Source: Pseudoneurospora amorphoporcata (Eukaryota; Ascomycota; Sordariomycetes; Sordariales; Sordariaceae). From it: DNA of 32,509 nt. Both the position numbers and the translations under genes were made by a program. Shown here piece after piece: positions 1 to 11,700 of this stretch (the stretch's first letter is position 1; every line of letters begins with the position of its first letter). The notes beneath the pieces were generated by a model that made no database searches, had not been told where the DNA came from, and saw only the letters and a program-made list of their open reading frames with translations. Where the stretch lies: assembly GCA_033297205.1 (NCBI GenBank), contig MU859342.1:1-32509 (forward strand), given 5' to 3'.

Positions 1-95
<95 letters not shown>
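1..95 (-). repeat. CAGCAA hexanucleotide repeat encoding polyglutamine
   Basis: On the minus strand the codons alternate CAG and CAA without interruption for 31 full codons (95 down to 3) and continue past the window edge. The tract follows a His-rich stretch in the C-terminal region of the FacB-like protein. Alternating synonymous codons make a 6-bp microsatellite unit, so length changes stay in frame. Confidence 0.97.
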
Positions 96-2493
96 GTGGT
101 GGGGGTGATGCGGTTGACTGCGCATCTGTACCGGGGAAACGGGCGACTGAGGTGAGCTTAGTGAGAGGTAATCCAAGTTTGGCTTCGACTGTGTGCCAGT
201 TGATGTACGTCCCATAAGCGCGGCTTGGGCGACTTGAGCGACTTGTGCCTGACTTAATGAGTGACGATGATGAGGTCGCACTTGTTGCGCATCTTGCCGT
301 AAGTTGTCAAATGACGTCTGAGAACGGGCGCGGTAAGGCTCGTTCCTGTGCTGCTGTTGAAGTGGCTGATGTTGTTGTTGGTGCATAGTCATCGCAAGTA
401 GCTTGTCCCGCTGCATGACGAGATCTGTTTCGCTCAAGCTAGCGCTATGGTGACGGCCAAGGATCGGCTGAGCACCGCGATCAACAGTTGAAGGTGAAGG
501 AGATCCTTGCTGCGCGGGTGGGGTGGGCATACAAGCCTCCGGGGACTGTCTAGGAGGTGTTGGTAAAGACTGGGGAAGCAATTCCTCGACGGTAACCAGC
601 ATTCCAGCGATCCTCTTGAAATCGTAGGATCCCGGAGCGTTCACCTTGGTGACAATCTTGATAACGGCGTTGACCAGTCTCTCGTTATCCTTCAACACTT
701 TGCTGTCGTGCTTGAGTCCCAGTGTCTGATACAGCAATGCCATACCGCAGACGATCAACATGTCTGCCTTGTTGAGGCAGAAAGAGAAGGACATGGACCT
801 CTCTTCCAGCAGTTGAACAATTTGCACCATGCTCTTACTGGACTCGGCAACAGACATAAGTGCAGGAGCAGCCTTCGGGCCCAGGCTAGATGCAATAGCC
901 GGCCGATAGATGAGGATTCGAGTATAATAGTAGGCGAGGGCAAGGAGAGGAGACCTGCTGCCTGTCACATCGGTCGAGGGCTTGTCCTGCTTGAAGTTGA
1001 GCTTCAAGTGCTGCGGCAAGTTCTCAAACCACTTGGTGAGTTCTCCCTCAAGCGAAGACATCTGCTGTAGTGAAAGCTCGTACGAAGTGGCAGCCGGGTA
1101 GATCTTCTCAAGGACCTTGCCCAGGATCCGGGATCCTCGGAACAAGGCAAGTGCGCTGGAGATCCTGGTGGGTTCGCCGGGAAGGCTTGGTTGGAAGCCC
1201 TTCTCTGTCACATATTCATCGTCGATGTCTGATGGAAACTCGGCATGGACGTCTTCATCCTTGAGAAGCTTCGGGAGACCAAGGATAGCGGCAGAAAAGC
1301 TGCGTCTGTTAGCAATTGCCAATGCCTCGTTTGAGCGAGTGTACTTACCAGTCGAGCGTGTACAGAGTCCAGAACACCTTCTTTCGTGTCTCGATAGTCA
1401 GAGCACCGAAGGAGAAGCGCTTCTGGCTCTGATGTAAGCCCAGGCGATGAGAAAGTCCCACGGCAATACCCTTGTAATATTGTAACCGCTTGTAGTCGGC
1501 TCGGACAGTGCAGTACATCAAAGCAAGAATAAGGCATTGGAGGGTATGCATGGTGTTATCCATCAAGATAGCCTCCAAAGACTTGTGCCATTGCGTCTCG
1601 CAAGCGGCCAACTGTTGGAAGTCAGGCTGCTCACTAGACAGACCGGCAATGGTAAAGACCAAGTAGAGCTGCGTGAGCTTGTGATTGTTCTTGATCTTTT
1701 CAGGGTCCGCGACAAATTCCTCGTAGATACGAAGGAAAGCCGGCTTGTGGAGAACCGGAAACAATGGCGCCCATTCTTGGAAGTAAACATTCACGCAGCG
1801 ATCAGAAAACAGCCTAGGCGGTATCCTCATGCTCTGAGGGGAAACCTTTGTCGAAAGAGGATAACATCCCTGAATGTGCAAGAAGGCCTCTGGGTTGAAG
1901 TCGGTGCATGACTTGCCGTTCTCTTGGATTTTGCGCTTGAATGTTTCTGATTATGGGGTCAGTTATCAAGAACGCGGATCTCTCGGGGACTGCTGGGGAA
2001 AAGACAAACCAATAAAAGAGCGGCCACTGGAGGCGCCCATGAAGTAGGAGTCCGAATTCTCGACACCTAGCAACAAGGGCGATGCTTGGACGCGGAAGGC
2101 ATCCTCTTTTGCCGGGGTGCCGGAATCCTTCTTGATCTCTGCTGTCGGAGTGCTTCGCGGTGATTCGGCAGGCCGGCCGCGATTGCTGTGCATCTTGGAG
2201 AGCATATCGAGCTTCTCGTCCTTCTCATCCAGCAAATCCTTGAGTTCCCGGACTTCCGCCTCCAACGCTCGTACTCGCTCCTCGAGCGATTCTGTGTAGC
2301 CCCTGGGGAAAGCGCGCCTGCTGAGCTTGTCGCTGGTCTTGCACTCGAACCCGACATTGGCGCATTGTGAACAACATGGCCTGATTCCGTCACAGCGGAT
2401 CTTTTTGCTGCGGCAGCGGTCGCAAGCCTGGGCGATGCGACTTTGTGAGCTGTTGCCCACCTTGATAACTTTCATGGGTAGAATGCCGGGCAT
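1..2493 (-). CDS. facB: FacB/Cat8-type Zn2Cys6 acetate regulator, C-terminus outside window
   Basis: Nuclear binuclear-zinc transcription factor; family members (Aspergillus FacB, Neurospora ACU-15, yeast Cat8) activate acetate-utilisation and gluconeogenic genes. The start at 2493 gives MPGILPMKVIKV, then a Zn2Cys6 cluster with Cys 24, 27, 34, 41, 44 and 51, then a heptad-like coiled coil (about residues 68-97). Exon 1 is 2493-2010, exon 2 1946-1349, exon 3 1299 to the window edge; introns 2009-1947 (63 nt) and 1348-1300 (49 nt) have GT-AG ends and keep frame (ATT G|AA and TG|C). Exons 2-3 hold the fungal-specific regulatory domain (PLFPVLHKPAF; LALAYYYTRILIYRPA). The C-terminal part is rich in Ser, Pro, Gln and His and runs without stops into a Gln tract cut by the window end. 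Identification rests on the near-invariant DNA-binding region recalled for FacB; a close Cat8-type paralogue is the only serious alternative. Confidence 0.93.
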
Positions 2494-4872
2494 TTTGGGC
2501 GTCTTTCACGCGGCCGGGAGAATCCCCTGCCTGTTGATATTCGATAATGTCGGTAAAACGAAGTAGTGGGTGAAAACAGGCGAGTGCTTGTGTCGAAGGA
2601 CGTAACGAAGGGTTGTCGATACAGCACCAAATCGTGAAATAAAATCCGTCCAAGATTGTCACGAGACCCAATGCCGAAGTTGATATGGTCGCAGAGAGTA
2701 GTTGAAGATAAGTAGCTGTTGGTGTTGCTGATATGGACACTTTGCTACTGGCGTCTGTTGTTCACGTTGATTTGGTCGTAATCCACAGTCTAATCGAAAT
2801 CGAGGCGCAGATGGCTGTTGTGGTGATGATTGTGGTAATGGTGGTGTAATTCAAGATGCTGAGTGAAGAAACTTGAAGACAGAAGCAAGTCAAGATCTCC
2901 AAATCCTTCAAAAGTCGAGTCGATCCAGTGAAAGGGGGGGTTTGGAGAGCACGACAGGCGGGGCGGCGTGATTTAAGGATGAATTCCGTGGGAAGGATCA
3001 TACCTCTACGGGGGTACTTTAGTGTGTTGCTGTGAGCCAAGAGAGACCAGGGACAGGACTGGCTAGCGGGCCAGCAAGCAGCGTAGCACTGCGTGGCAGC
3101 AGGCGAGGTAGCGAGGGCGCGAGGGTTGATGCCCGCTGAGGAAAAAAGCGGGCGGGAAGCCCTGGTCATCTGAATGTACTTGCGTACCCGGTACCGCTAC
3201 CTCTTGGTGATCGGTGAGGAAAGAGTCACCTCAACACTTCCGTTGCAACGTACCCAATACCGAGGTACACCTGAAAGATCCCCCAACTCTGCACAGCAAC
3301 CTCCCGATATCGCAAGTACACTACACTTACGAAGATCCTCTAAAGTCGGAACCTCGACGGCAACAACAAGGACGTACGCCAACGTCAGGACACTATCGTC
3401 AGTGATAGCATCTTGACGCTTGGGCTGCTGCCTCGACGCCGTCTTCCTGCTAAGCCTCCGAAGATCAACAGAGATTCCCAGTGTGAGGTGGACAAGGCAA
3501 ACGGACGGTGTGCAAGTGAGGAAGACTAGCGATTGGGGCATGTCTATCTGAGAGCACCTTGACCCTGCTTGCCTTTGGGTTTATCGACTGACTCCATTTC
3601 ATTGCCATGCCCTGGCCAAAGAAGAATCTGGGGTGAGCAGGGATACACTCGTCAAATCCAACACCAGATTCGCCAATCATCATGGCCTTTGTGAGCGAGA
3701 ATCCACGGCATCCACCATCCCCATCTCCCGGCCCAGCCGACGAATCGCAGCCCTCTCGTAGCCCTCGCGAAGGGGCCCCGGCCCCCTTTTCTAGCACACC
3801 TCCACGACCTCCACCAGGCTTCACAAAGAGGGTTGTGGTCGGAATTCAAGCAAAATCCGGGGCTTCTCGGCGCCTCCTGGCGTGGATGGGACCACCAACC
3901 ACCAAGGGACGCCATCCTTTTCAGTGTTTGTTAGGGACGGCGACGTGCGAAGGCTGGCAAGAGTTTTTTTGATGGCATCATGGCTGGCCTAGACCCCCTT
4001 TGTCTCAACTGCATGGATCGTCAGGTCATGGCAGTTGTTGAACTGGCCAATGGCGGGAACATTGGCCTGCTTACGACCTAGAGACTAGCGAGGCCAGGTT
4101 CAAGATCCTCCCGATCGGGCTGGGCACCAAGCTGTTTTGCTTACCCAGACCCTGAGCAAAATATAAAGCCGTACCGTCATACGGCCTCTGCTGCGATACC
4201 ATGGGACGATACCCTTCATGGTTAGGACTCTCAGGAACAGAACGGGACCTCACCAAACCGGCCAAACACCCTCCTCCTTGGGTTGAGGTTACGGTCGAGA
4301 ACCCGTTGTGTGCAGGGCACCGATGGCTCGGGTTGGGGTTACCTCACTTGGAGGTCAAGCGAGACTTTGTCCAGGTCCGCGTGACGCTGAATGGGGGCAT
4401 TGAAACATCTTAAGAGACATGAACGTCGTCGTTGATAGGATCAGGGCAAACCATGAGTCCAATATCATGTTACTGTTTGTGGTTATGTCATGGGATCAGC
4501 AATCCTCTTCTCCTTGGACGGTCAAGGACTATGTGGTTTGGCAAAGATGGCCAAATATCGAAATCACGACAATACGGACTAGGCGGCCAAGTAGCAGGTA
4601 GTTGCATACACATCGTCTTGCGTGTCAATATGTGCGGCGGAAGAGGCGCGTATTAAAAGCATCAAAGAGAAAGAGTTTCGGATCGGCTCCAGGACGTTGA
4701 ACGGTTTTCACACCGTAACCCAACCCAAAACCTTATAATTCGGGGCTCATTGACAGGCAGACGAAACACAAAGCATCTTTGCTTCAGAAAATGTCGACAT
4801 CAGAAAGCCAAGGGTACAGTGTACAGCGGAAAACGACGAAGGGAGAGACACATTTCCGCCTATTGGAGACGT

Positions 4873-5104
4873 AACATCACACCTAGTTTGTTCGTCAGCG
4901 CGGGACTTTACGACGTACTCTGCGCAATTCAACTACTACTCCACCAATTTTGATGGAAGAACTTGGTATTAACCAGATGTGTTTCGGGCGCTCTATATAT
5001 TATCCAATTTTCTGTTTCGAATGTGGTTGTTCCATTGGGTTTCTGTTATATTTTTGCAGACCCTTGTCATAATAACCGCGCTAACCAACCAGCATTGATG
5101 CGTG
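4873..5104 (+). mobile_element. Diverged MITE-like element, copy A
   Basis: About 230 bp that aligns along its length, in opposite orientation, with 6091-6330 at roughly three-quarters identity by eye. Shared blocks in order include CAGCGCGGGACTT (4894-4906), CACCAATTTT, GAATGTGGTT, ACCGCGCTAAC and CAGCATTGATG. The ends are imperfect inverted repeats (ACATCA near 4874; TTGATGCGTG near 5095-5104). It has no coding capacity. Many differences and weakened ends say it is old. Confidence 0.72.
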
Positions 5105-6090
5105 TTTAAACAACCTACCTACTCCACTAAAAGGGGTCGCTGACGACGACGTGGACGTTTTGCAATCAAGGTAAGATTGCCCAGGGCTGGTCCGCCGGTG
5201 GTGGATCGTCGAATGTGTCGGATCAACTAATAAGGTCGTTGAGACACACACTAGTCATAACGGAAAGCAAAGAAATTCGGTGAGCAATGACTATGGTTAA
5301 AAAGATGGAGAAGAATGCCCGAATCATCAATAGTCACCGGTCTGCGTGGTGGTGTTGCCTTCGCTCTTATGATAAGACGCGAGCGATGATGCATAGAGGA
5401 TATGTACTCTTGTACGGCTGCCGCAGTCGCACACGAACCTCCAAAAGATAAAAACAGTTCGGCCGCCTCCACACAGTAAAAGAGACCCAACCCCAAACGG
5501 CCCGCATAACCAAATGATTCCATTCCTTGATTGGTTGAAATCTGCTAGACAAGGGCCGCTTTTGTTCCACAAATCTTCCAGGTTCTCTTTGCAACACCAA
5601 ATCTGGAGTTGATCTTCCCCGGATTTTGGTTGAGCAATGCCAAGAACTCTCTGCTTTTCGCTCTCGATCGGGCATTATCACCACTTTTGATGAGTCGGAC
5701 TCGGGCAAATCCAAGCGAAGGCTATGAGCCTCCAAGAAGTGATTGAGAGAGTCCGCCGCCTAGTAGGCTCAATTTCAACAAACAGATCCCTTCTATACTC
5801 TCCATACGGCGCCCGCACTCCCCGGCATGACGGAAACTCGGAACCAGAGATCTCACAGCAAAGACTGTGAAAAAATCCAACGAGCATTACCACCAGTCAG
5901 CGCAGTCATATCACTGGCCAGAGCCCCGGTAACATGTCAAGCCACTCTCCCACTCATCGCCGAAATGCGGGGTGAAATGGGATTGTGTGATGCTCCCAAG
6001 CCTTCTGGGCGGAACCAATTTGGCTGATCAAACATGGAAAAAGCTGGTTCAATAATATGCATCGGCATGAAACTCGTGGTAAGGAGCATA

Positions 6091-6330
6091 TACATCAATG
6101 CTGGAAATTTTGTCAGCGCGGTTCTCGCGACAGGGGGGTGCAAAACTTTACAGCAAAACATCGGGATAACCACATTCAAGGGGGGAAATTAGAGAGCATG
6201 GATGAAACGGGCAAAATGCATCAGGTTGATACCAGCTTCTTGCATGAAAATTGGTGGTATGTTAGTTGATTTGCGAAGAGTACCCTATGAAGTCCCGCGC
6301 TAACGACGGGAACTTTCCAGCATTGATGTG
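6091..6330 (-). mobile_element. MITE-like element, copy B (inverted relative to copy A)
   Basis: A 240-bp element with a 16-bp perfect terminal inverted repeat, ACATCAATGCTGGAAA at 6092-6107 and its reverse complement at 6314-6329, continued inward by a looser match around GTCAGCGCGG. Both ends abut TA dinucleotides (left ATATAC, right GTGTAC), compatible with a TA target duplication of the Tc1/mariner type. It is non-coding. It is the better-preserved copy of the repeat also present at 4873-5104. Confidence 0.78.
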
Positions 6331-6739
6331 TACATCTGGACAGTGTAGAGTTGGGGACAACCGTGTTCCAAATCGCCTCATGTTCGTTATCGCAATATCT
6401 AGTCGCTTCCCAGAGCATAAGATCGGCCTCAGCTCCGCAATCCTCCCTAGCTTTCAGCCTTGTCGCTGCAATATCTAGTCTCGCATGTCTCGGTAGTTTG
6501 ATGAGTGCCTACTTTCCTTTTTCTTTGACAGCTGGGCATTAGGTATGCGGCATCGTCGATGTGATGAGAGCTTGTAAAATTCGAGTATGAACAACTTCCC
6601 CCCCTATTCCAAGCATACACCAATCATAACAAACCAAAGTCTCTCGAGAAAACTTTCCACGAAGAAACTTCCAGACACTCAGATCAGAGAGCATGGGTGA
6701 CGATGCCCTGCAGCTTCCATTTCGAAAATGTGTGGCTCA

Positions 6740-8390
6740 TTAACTGAAATCCTCGGGCTCATTGGACGCCTCTTCGCCAATTAGCTCGGATTCGGCAGTT
6801 TCCATCGATCCGAGATATGCTACCACGTTTTCATCAGCCAGTAGCATATGCCTCTGAATGTCATCTTGTCAGTTACTTTGCATAGCCATCGCGTGAGGGG
6901 GGAGACCCTGGGATTTTGCGGGGGTGGATTCTCACCTCTTTCTCCAAGTCTTCTATGACGACTTCTAGAAGACCGGTTTCGATGCTCCTGAGAAGAGAAG
7001 CAGCCTGGCGGCATTCGTCCCTCAACGAGTCAACGTCGCCGATGGGAAGCGAAGAGAGATCCGCAAAAGACTGCGCTCTCTCGAGCTGTTGCTGCAACCG
7101 CTCCTGGACCACAGTGACAACGCGCAACTTGATGAGCGTAGGCACCTCGTGGCTCTGGATGAGGGTTTCAAAGTCCCCTATCCGGTCTGTAACGTCCTCC
7201 TCGCGCCAGAACACACGGAGCTGTCGGCCACCCTCACTGTCTTGCAGCACCCGGAAATCCAGGCCGTCCTCCTCGTTCACGCACATGAGATAGGCGAACG
7301 GGCTGTTCCATGACACGGCAGAGCTACCCTGGTTGTGAGCCACATGGACTTTAGGCAGGTCCTTAAACGCGAAGAGCTTGGCCTTTTCCAATGGGTCGTC
7401 CTCAAAAGGCTCCAATGGGAGCACAAGGCTCTCAACAGTGGCTTGTGGATCGATAAACCCGTAGCTGAACAGCATCTCTGCGGCGGGCTTGGCATCACCA
7501 TAGCTGATTGTTACCTCCTCTCCAGATGAAACTTTGCTGTCTGGCCTGGGCAAGAGTATTACCTCATCCTTGGTGTTTTCATCATAGTAAGCCGATGCAT
7601 TGGTCGAGTGGTTGATCATGTCTATGCATGGCACCATTGACTCCCCCGACTTCGGCAACTCGAGGACTCGAGACCGGTACAGCGCATCTAGAAGAATCCA
7701 ACTGCGTAGAGATGCCGAAGAATTGCCGTCCTCGTTGTATGGCCACAGTACGTCGTTCCAGCTCGGAAGGCTGGATGCGGCCTCCCGGACCGCATCGAAC
7801 TCGGCTGTAAGGGCCGTCATCTTCGCATTCACAGCCGACTCGAGAGATGTGCCACGGAGGAGTAGTCGCTCATCTTCCGTCCACAGTGTGGGAACAAGGA
7901 CCGTTTTGGGTAGGAACTTGATGTATTCTGTCCATGGGTTGGAGACGCCCACTGGAGCTTGGTGTGCCTTGGAAGCCAGAACCAACTGGACGAGCAGGAA
8001 CAATAAGATATCCCTTCTGGCTGACTATTTGTGTGAAAAGATAACGTCAGCTAGAGTCTCTCAGACGATGTCAATGGGGAAGGCCGGGAGTTCCCGGGTA
8101 GAGAGGGGGATGGGATTTGATTTGTAGCAGTTCGCTCATACATGATGTTCAACAGCATCCAAGAGTTGCTTGAAGTTCTTGTCTTCTTTGGCATATTCAT
8201 CCACGGCTTGTACGTTCAAAACCAGGTTGTTCGGCACCGTCATGAGAGGAACCTCAGGCTCGAGCTCTCCATCGCTTACTACACCAAAGCCTTTCCCTTC
8301 GATGTTGGCGATTTTGACTCGTGGGAATGTGATGCCGTTGAGCAAAGCCCAAGCGGGCAGCGCCGCAATCGGGAGCCCAGGTTGTGCCAT
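6740..8390 (-). CDS. SET-domain protein lysine methyltransferase (Rubisco-LSMT/RKM type)
   Basis: Predicted S-adenosylmethionine-dependent protein lysine methyltransferase of the class that includes plant Rubisco LSMT, animal SETD3/SETD4 and yeast ribosomal-protein methyltransferases (RKM). Exons 8390-8142, 8024-6936 and 6853-6740 are joined by introns 8141-8025 (117 nt) and 6935-6854 (82 nt), giving 483 residues. The SET core is split as in this family: GKGFGVVSD near residue 33, an insert of about 120 residues, then DMINHS (Asn221-His222) and GEEVTISYGD with the catalytic-type Tyr258. The remaining part, with a helical LERAQSF-like end, fits the Rubisco-LSMT substrate-binding domain. The last exon is acidic (ELIGEEASNEPEDFS). 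The gene is divergent from the GTPase at 9163. The substrate cannot be read from sequence; ribosomal or elongation-factor lysines are usual in fungi. Confidence 0.9.
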
Positions 8391-9162
8391 ATTTTGAGGC
8401 AGACCGCTTGTTGTACGAAGGTGAGAGAGTTGCCTTCTGACCTACGAGAAGAGTATGTAAAAGTGAAGGTTTACAGAAGCTTGTTTGAGCTTGATCTACG
8501 AACCCAGCCGTGCATGAGACTGAATGTAAAAGTGAATCCGCACCGACAGAAGCAACTGCAGTAACAAAAGCACCCCGGTCGTAACGATCTTGTATTGTGT
8601 GTACAGCCGTTGAAAGATATAACCCTAACCCAGGACGCCTAGTTCCAGCGTCCCAATGTTTGCAACTGCCTTTTAGACTATGAGGACACTCACACTTACT
8701 GCCCGGCCCTGGCTTCTTGATATGATTTCTAATAATTCATTTTCCTTCAAAGTTGCTACTACTCTCAAACCATCCGGTTTCCTCGGAATGGGTGCTGCGA
8801 CGATCATCTCGTCGAGTCGCCCCTTGGCATTGCCCTGGCAACGGCTTACTGTCCAAACAAGTCGGCCACGGTGACTATGCGTTTAGTGGGAAGGGGCTGC
8901 CCCTCCCCGGTCTCGCACGGGCAATCGCATCCCGTCTCTATTTGGTGGGGCCGATAACGAATTTCATTTCACCCTCCCCAATTGCTGTTGCTGCTTGGAA
9001 TTGCCCTGTCGCTACAGCACCAGAACAGAGCGCGATTGTCGATATCTTTCGCCGCCTTAGCAGATATCTCCTAGACCCAACATCTTCTCGAATACCGCCT
9101 ACTGCATCCTCAATCATCCAACAGCTTGATCATCGCCAACCGAACTAGAACCGACCTCCAAA
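8391..9162. promoter_or_regulatory. Divergent promoter region between SET gene and GTPase gene
   Basis: 772 bp without a credible gene. It must contain the start regions of both flanking genes. The notable motif is a telomere-box-like run, AACCCTAACCC, at 8621-8631. The last 150 bp before 9163 are pyrimidine- and A-rich, as in many fungal leaders. No TATA box stands out. Confidence 0.6.
8619..8634. promoter_or_regulatory. Telomere-box motif (AACCCTAACCC)
   Basis: Nearly two TTAGGG-type units in a promoter, about 230 bp from the SET gene start and 530 bp from the GTPase start. Such interstitial boxes are bound by Tbf1/TRF-like Myb proteins in several fungi. The motif is seen directly; its function is inference. 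Confidence 0.5.
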
Positions 9163-10875
9163 ATGCCTCGAGATCCTCTTATTGGACTGGTCGGGAAACC
9201 AAGCGCTGGCAAATCCAGCACGCTCAACTCGCTAACAGATGCTTCGTCCAAAGTCGGTGGGTTGTTAGTTTCTAGTTCTTTTTCACAAGGACATTTGCCT
9301 TCCTTTTCCCCCGGCACCTCTGCCGCGAAAATGGAGGCTTTACCTTATGTACGGACGGGCTGCTGATACGGCTTGCCACGCGATACAGGAAACTTCCCGT
9401 AGGCTTCTTCCCGTCACCTCTGCTCATGCTTTCTAGGTGCCTATATACTTGACAACACCGTCCTGCTTCTTCCTCATTTCGCGCTTTCTATACCACCGCT
9501 GCCATTGTCCACGAACACAATCGCAGACAGACCCAAAGGATGTTGCGCTAACAACAATGCCTCTTCTGCTACAACAGTTTCACCACCATTGACCCCCAAC
9601 GAGCGATCGGATACCTCCAGATAGACTGCGCCTGCGCACGCTACCAGGTTAGCGAAAGGTGCAAGCCCAACTACGGTTCCTGCGTGAACGGCAAGCGCAG
9701 TGTGCCCATCGAACTTCTCGACGTAGCCGGTCTCGTCCCCGGAGCGCACGAGGGCAAAGGACTGGGCAACAAGTTCCTCGACGACCTGCGACACGCCGAC
9801 GCCCTGATACACGTTGTCGACGCTTCGGGCACAACAGACGCCGAGGGAAAGGTCACGCGTGGGTACGATCCCTCCGTGGACATTGCATGGCTGCGGTCCG
9901 AGATCGTGGCCTGGATCAAGGGAAACCTTTGGCAGAAATGGGGCTCCATCAGGAGGAGGCATATTGCTGTTAAGGCGACGGCGGTGGAGACGCTCCAGGG
10001 ACAGTTCAGTGGTTACGGGAGTACTTCTGCGGTGGTGGCGCGGACGCTGGATAAGCTGGGGCTCAAGGAGCCGTTGGAGGAATGGTCCGGTACGTTCGTG
10101 GTAGTTTCGGACTTCCGGGCTGGCTTAAGAAGCACGACTGCGGCGGCATGGCGCTAACATTGATCTCCGGTACGCAGAGGAAACCGTCGACCGCGTCGTC
10201 AACGCCTTCACCGACGAGAAGTTCCCAACAGTGATCGCACTCAACAAGATCGACCACCCAGACGCCGACAAGAACATCGCCAAGATCGCCAAGATGCAAG
10301 ACCCAAATTCCATCGTCCTCTGTTCTGCGATTTCCGAAATCTTCTTGCGCAAAATGGCGAAGCAAGGTTATGTCAAGTACACGGAAGGCAGTGAGTTCGT
10401 TGACACGAGGGAAGACCTTATAGCCGACGGTGACCCAGACGGCGGAGGCCTGAAAGAGCTGGACGAGAAGAACAAGAACAGGATAGAGAACCTGAAGGAC
10501 ATGGTTCTTTACCGATTCGGCTCCACGGGCGTTAACCAGGTGCTGACCAAAGCTGCCGAGGTCCTCGGCTTGGTGCCGGTCTTCCCGGTCAGGAATACAA
10601 CGACGTTTACGTCGAGCGCGAACGAGTCGGCGAACAAAGCGGTCTTCAGGGACTGCGTGTTGGTCAAGAAGAACTCGACCGTGGCCGACGTGGCCAGGAA
10701 AATCATGGGTGATGCGCCGATTGCCTACGTCGAAGGTGCAGGCGGCATCCGTGTTGCGGAAGATCAAATTGTTACAGTTGGGAAGAATGATGTGAGTCCT
10801 GCCTGGTATGATCGCAGAAGATCGTCTTTACTAACTTGCACACAGATCTTGTCATTCAGGGTTGGCCGAGCATAA
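9163..10875 (+). CDS. Obg/YchF-family GTPase with C-terminal TGS domain (YGR210C type)
   Basis: Predicted cytosolic translation-associated GTPase of the Obg/YchF superfamily. Five exons, 9163-9256, 9389-9398, 9578-10089, 10178-10791 and 10846-10875, total exactly 420 codons (419 residues). The 10-nt second exon is required: it alone supplies the NFP of the conserved VGNFPFTTIDPQRAIGYL segment and keeps frame. The P-loop is GKPSAGKS (residues 11-18), G3 is DVAGL, and G4 is a canonical NKID, pointing to GTP rather than the ATP preference of OLA1. The segment from VFPVRNTTTF to the end, with VLVKKNSTVADVARKIMG and a GGIRVAEDQIV turn, is the TGS-like domain that in relatives contacts RNA or the ribosome. 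Length agrees with yeast YGR210C (about 410 residues). The last intron (10792-10845) has a textbook TTACTAAC branch point. Confidence 0.93.
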
Positions 10876-11700
10876 GCAAGCGTAAAGAGGAAACTCGCCC
10901 AGCTTAGTATTCCCTTTAATCCAGCTGCTTGTTATTGCCTGCTTCAACCTACGGCATCTTCCAGTCCTCTCCTTTTCGGCTCATCTCTTACCACCTGATA
11001 AGACAGGGTCTTTGCAGCATTGTAATTAAGATAAAAGTAAGGCAATGCGTGAAAGTATCGCATAGAGCGAGCAAGAAAAAAGCGTATGGAGGGATTGTAA
11101 AAGGGACCTTTATCATATCATATGCATCCAGCAAGATCCCCTAGACCAGCGAGCGTTCTGACCTCTTTCTTGAGTCGGCAGCTTAAAAAGGAGAAAACAC
11201 AAGGGATTAGTGTAAGATTGAGAAAATGATAATCGGAACGCTCGTAACATAAGATGCATGCGTTCATATGGTCATTAAAAGCCCGTTAACACCTAAGCTT
11301 CTCTCCTTCCATTACAAAAAGACCGATCATTCCACCCGCGTTCTCGTAAACCTGTTCGAGAATGCCCCTTCCCATCGCAATTAAACTCCGTCTCCTCCTC
11401 TCCCACTTTATAAGCTTTTCCTCATGCCGTGCAACAAATGTGCCGAAACGTCCGTCCGCGTAATTCCCCCAGGGCGCAGCCCGTAGTTTCGACAAGGGGT
11501 ATCATAAGGCGAAAACAAGCGCCGGAACCGCCGGGAAGGAAGGAATCAACCTATCCATGAAAGTATGGCAATATGCCCACATAACCTTGGTCCCCGACGT
11601 AACAATGTTTTTCTATTCTTTCCTTCTCCTTCACCAAGAGTGAAAAAGAAAAATCGGGTTCTTGGTGTTTCTTGTTTGTCGTTGTGGTGTCGTTGCTCAT
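10876..11700. other. Intergenic region between convergent GTPase and PMP3 genes
   Basis: 825 bp between two 3' ends. It should contain both 3' UTRs and polyadenylation sites. I see no conserved open frame, repeat or RNA gene; A-rich stretches near 11025-11090 and 11190-11280 would suit 3'-end signals. Confidence 0.6.

Larger units (their letters stand above)
2494..6739. other. 4.2 kb gene-free stretch upstream of facB
   Basis: No open frame here looks like a protein: all are short, low-complexity or antisense to each other, and I found no splice-linked conserved segments. The part next to 2493 should hold the facB leader and promoter; a GCGGGG match to the CreA site (SYGGRG) lies at 2958-2963, but one match to so short a motif is weak. 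Between 4873 and 6330 there are two inverted copies of a TIR element (listed separately). A 13-bp direct repeat (GCAATATCTAGTC) occurs at 6392-6404 and 6468-6480. The far end (about 6480-6739) is the 3' flank of the SET-domain gene. Confidence 0.7.

Noticed and set aside
3682..3972. 96-codon proline/serine-rich plus-strand frame
   Set aside because: Low complexity, overlapped by equally long frames on the other strand, and no conserved motif or splice partner. The start context is good, but this is not enough.
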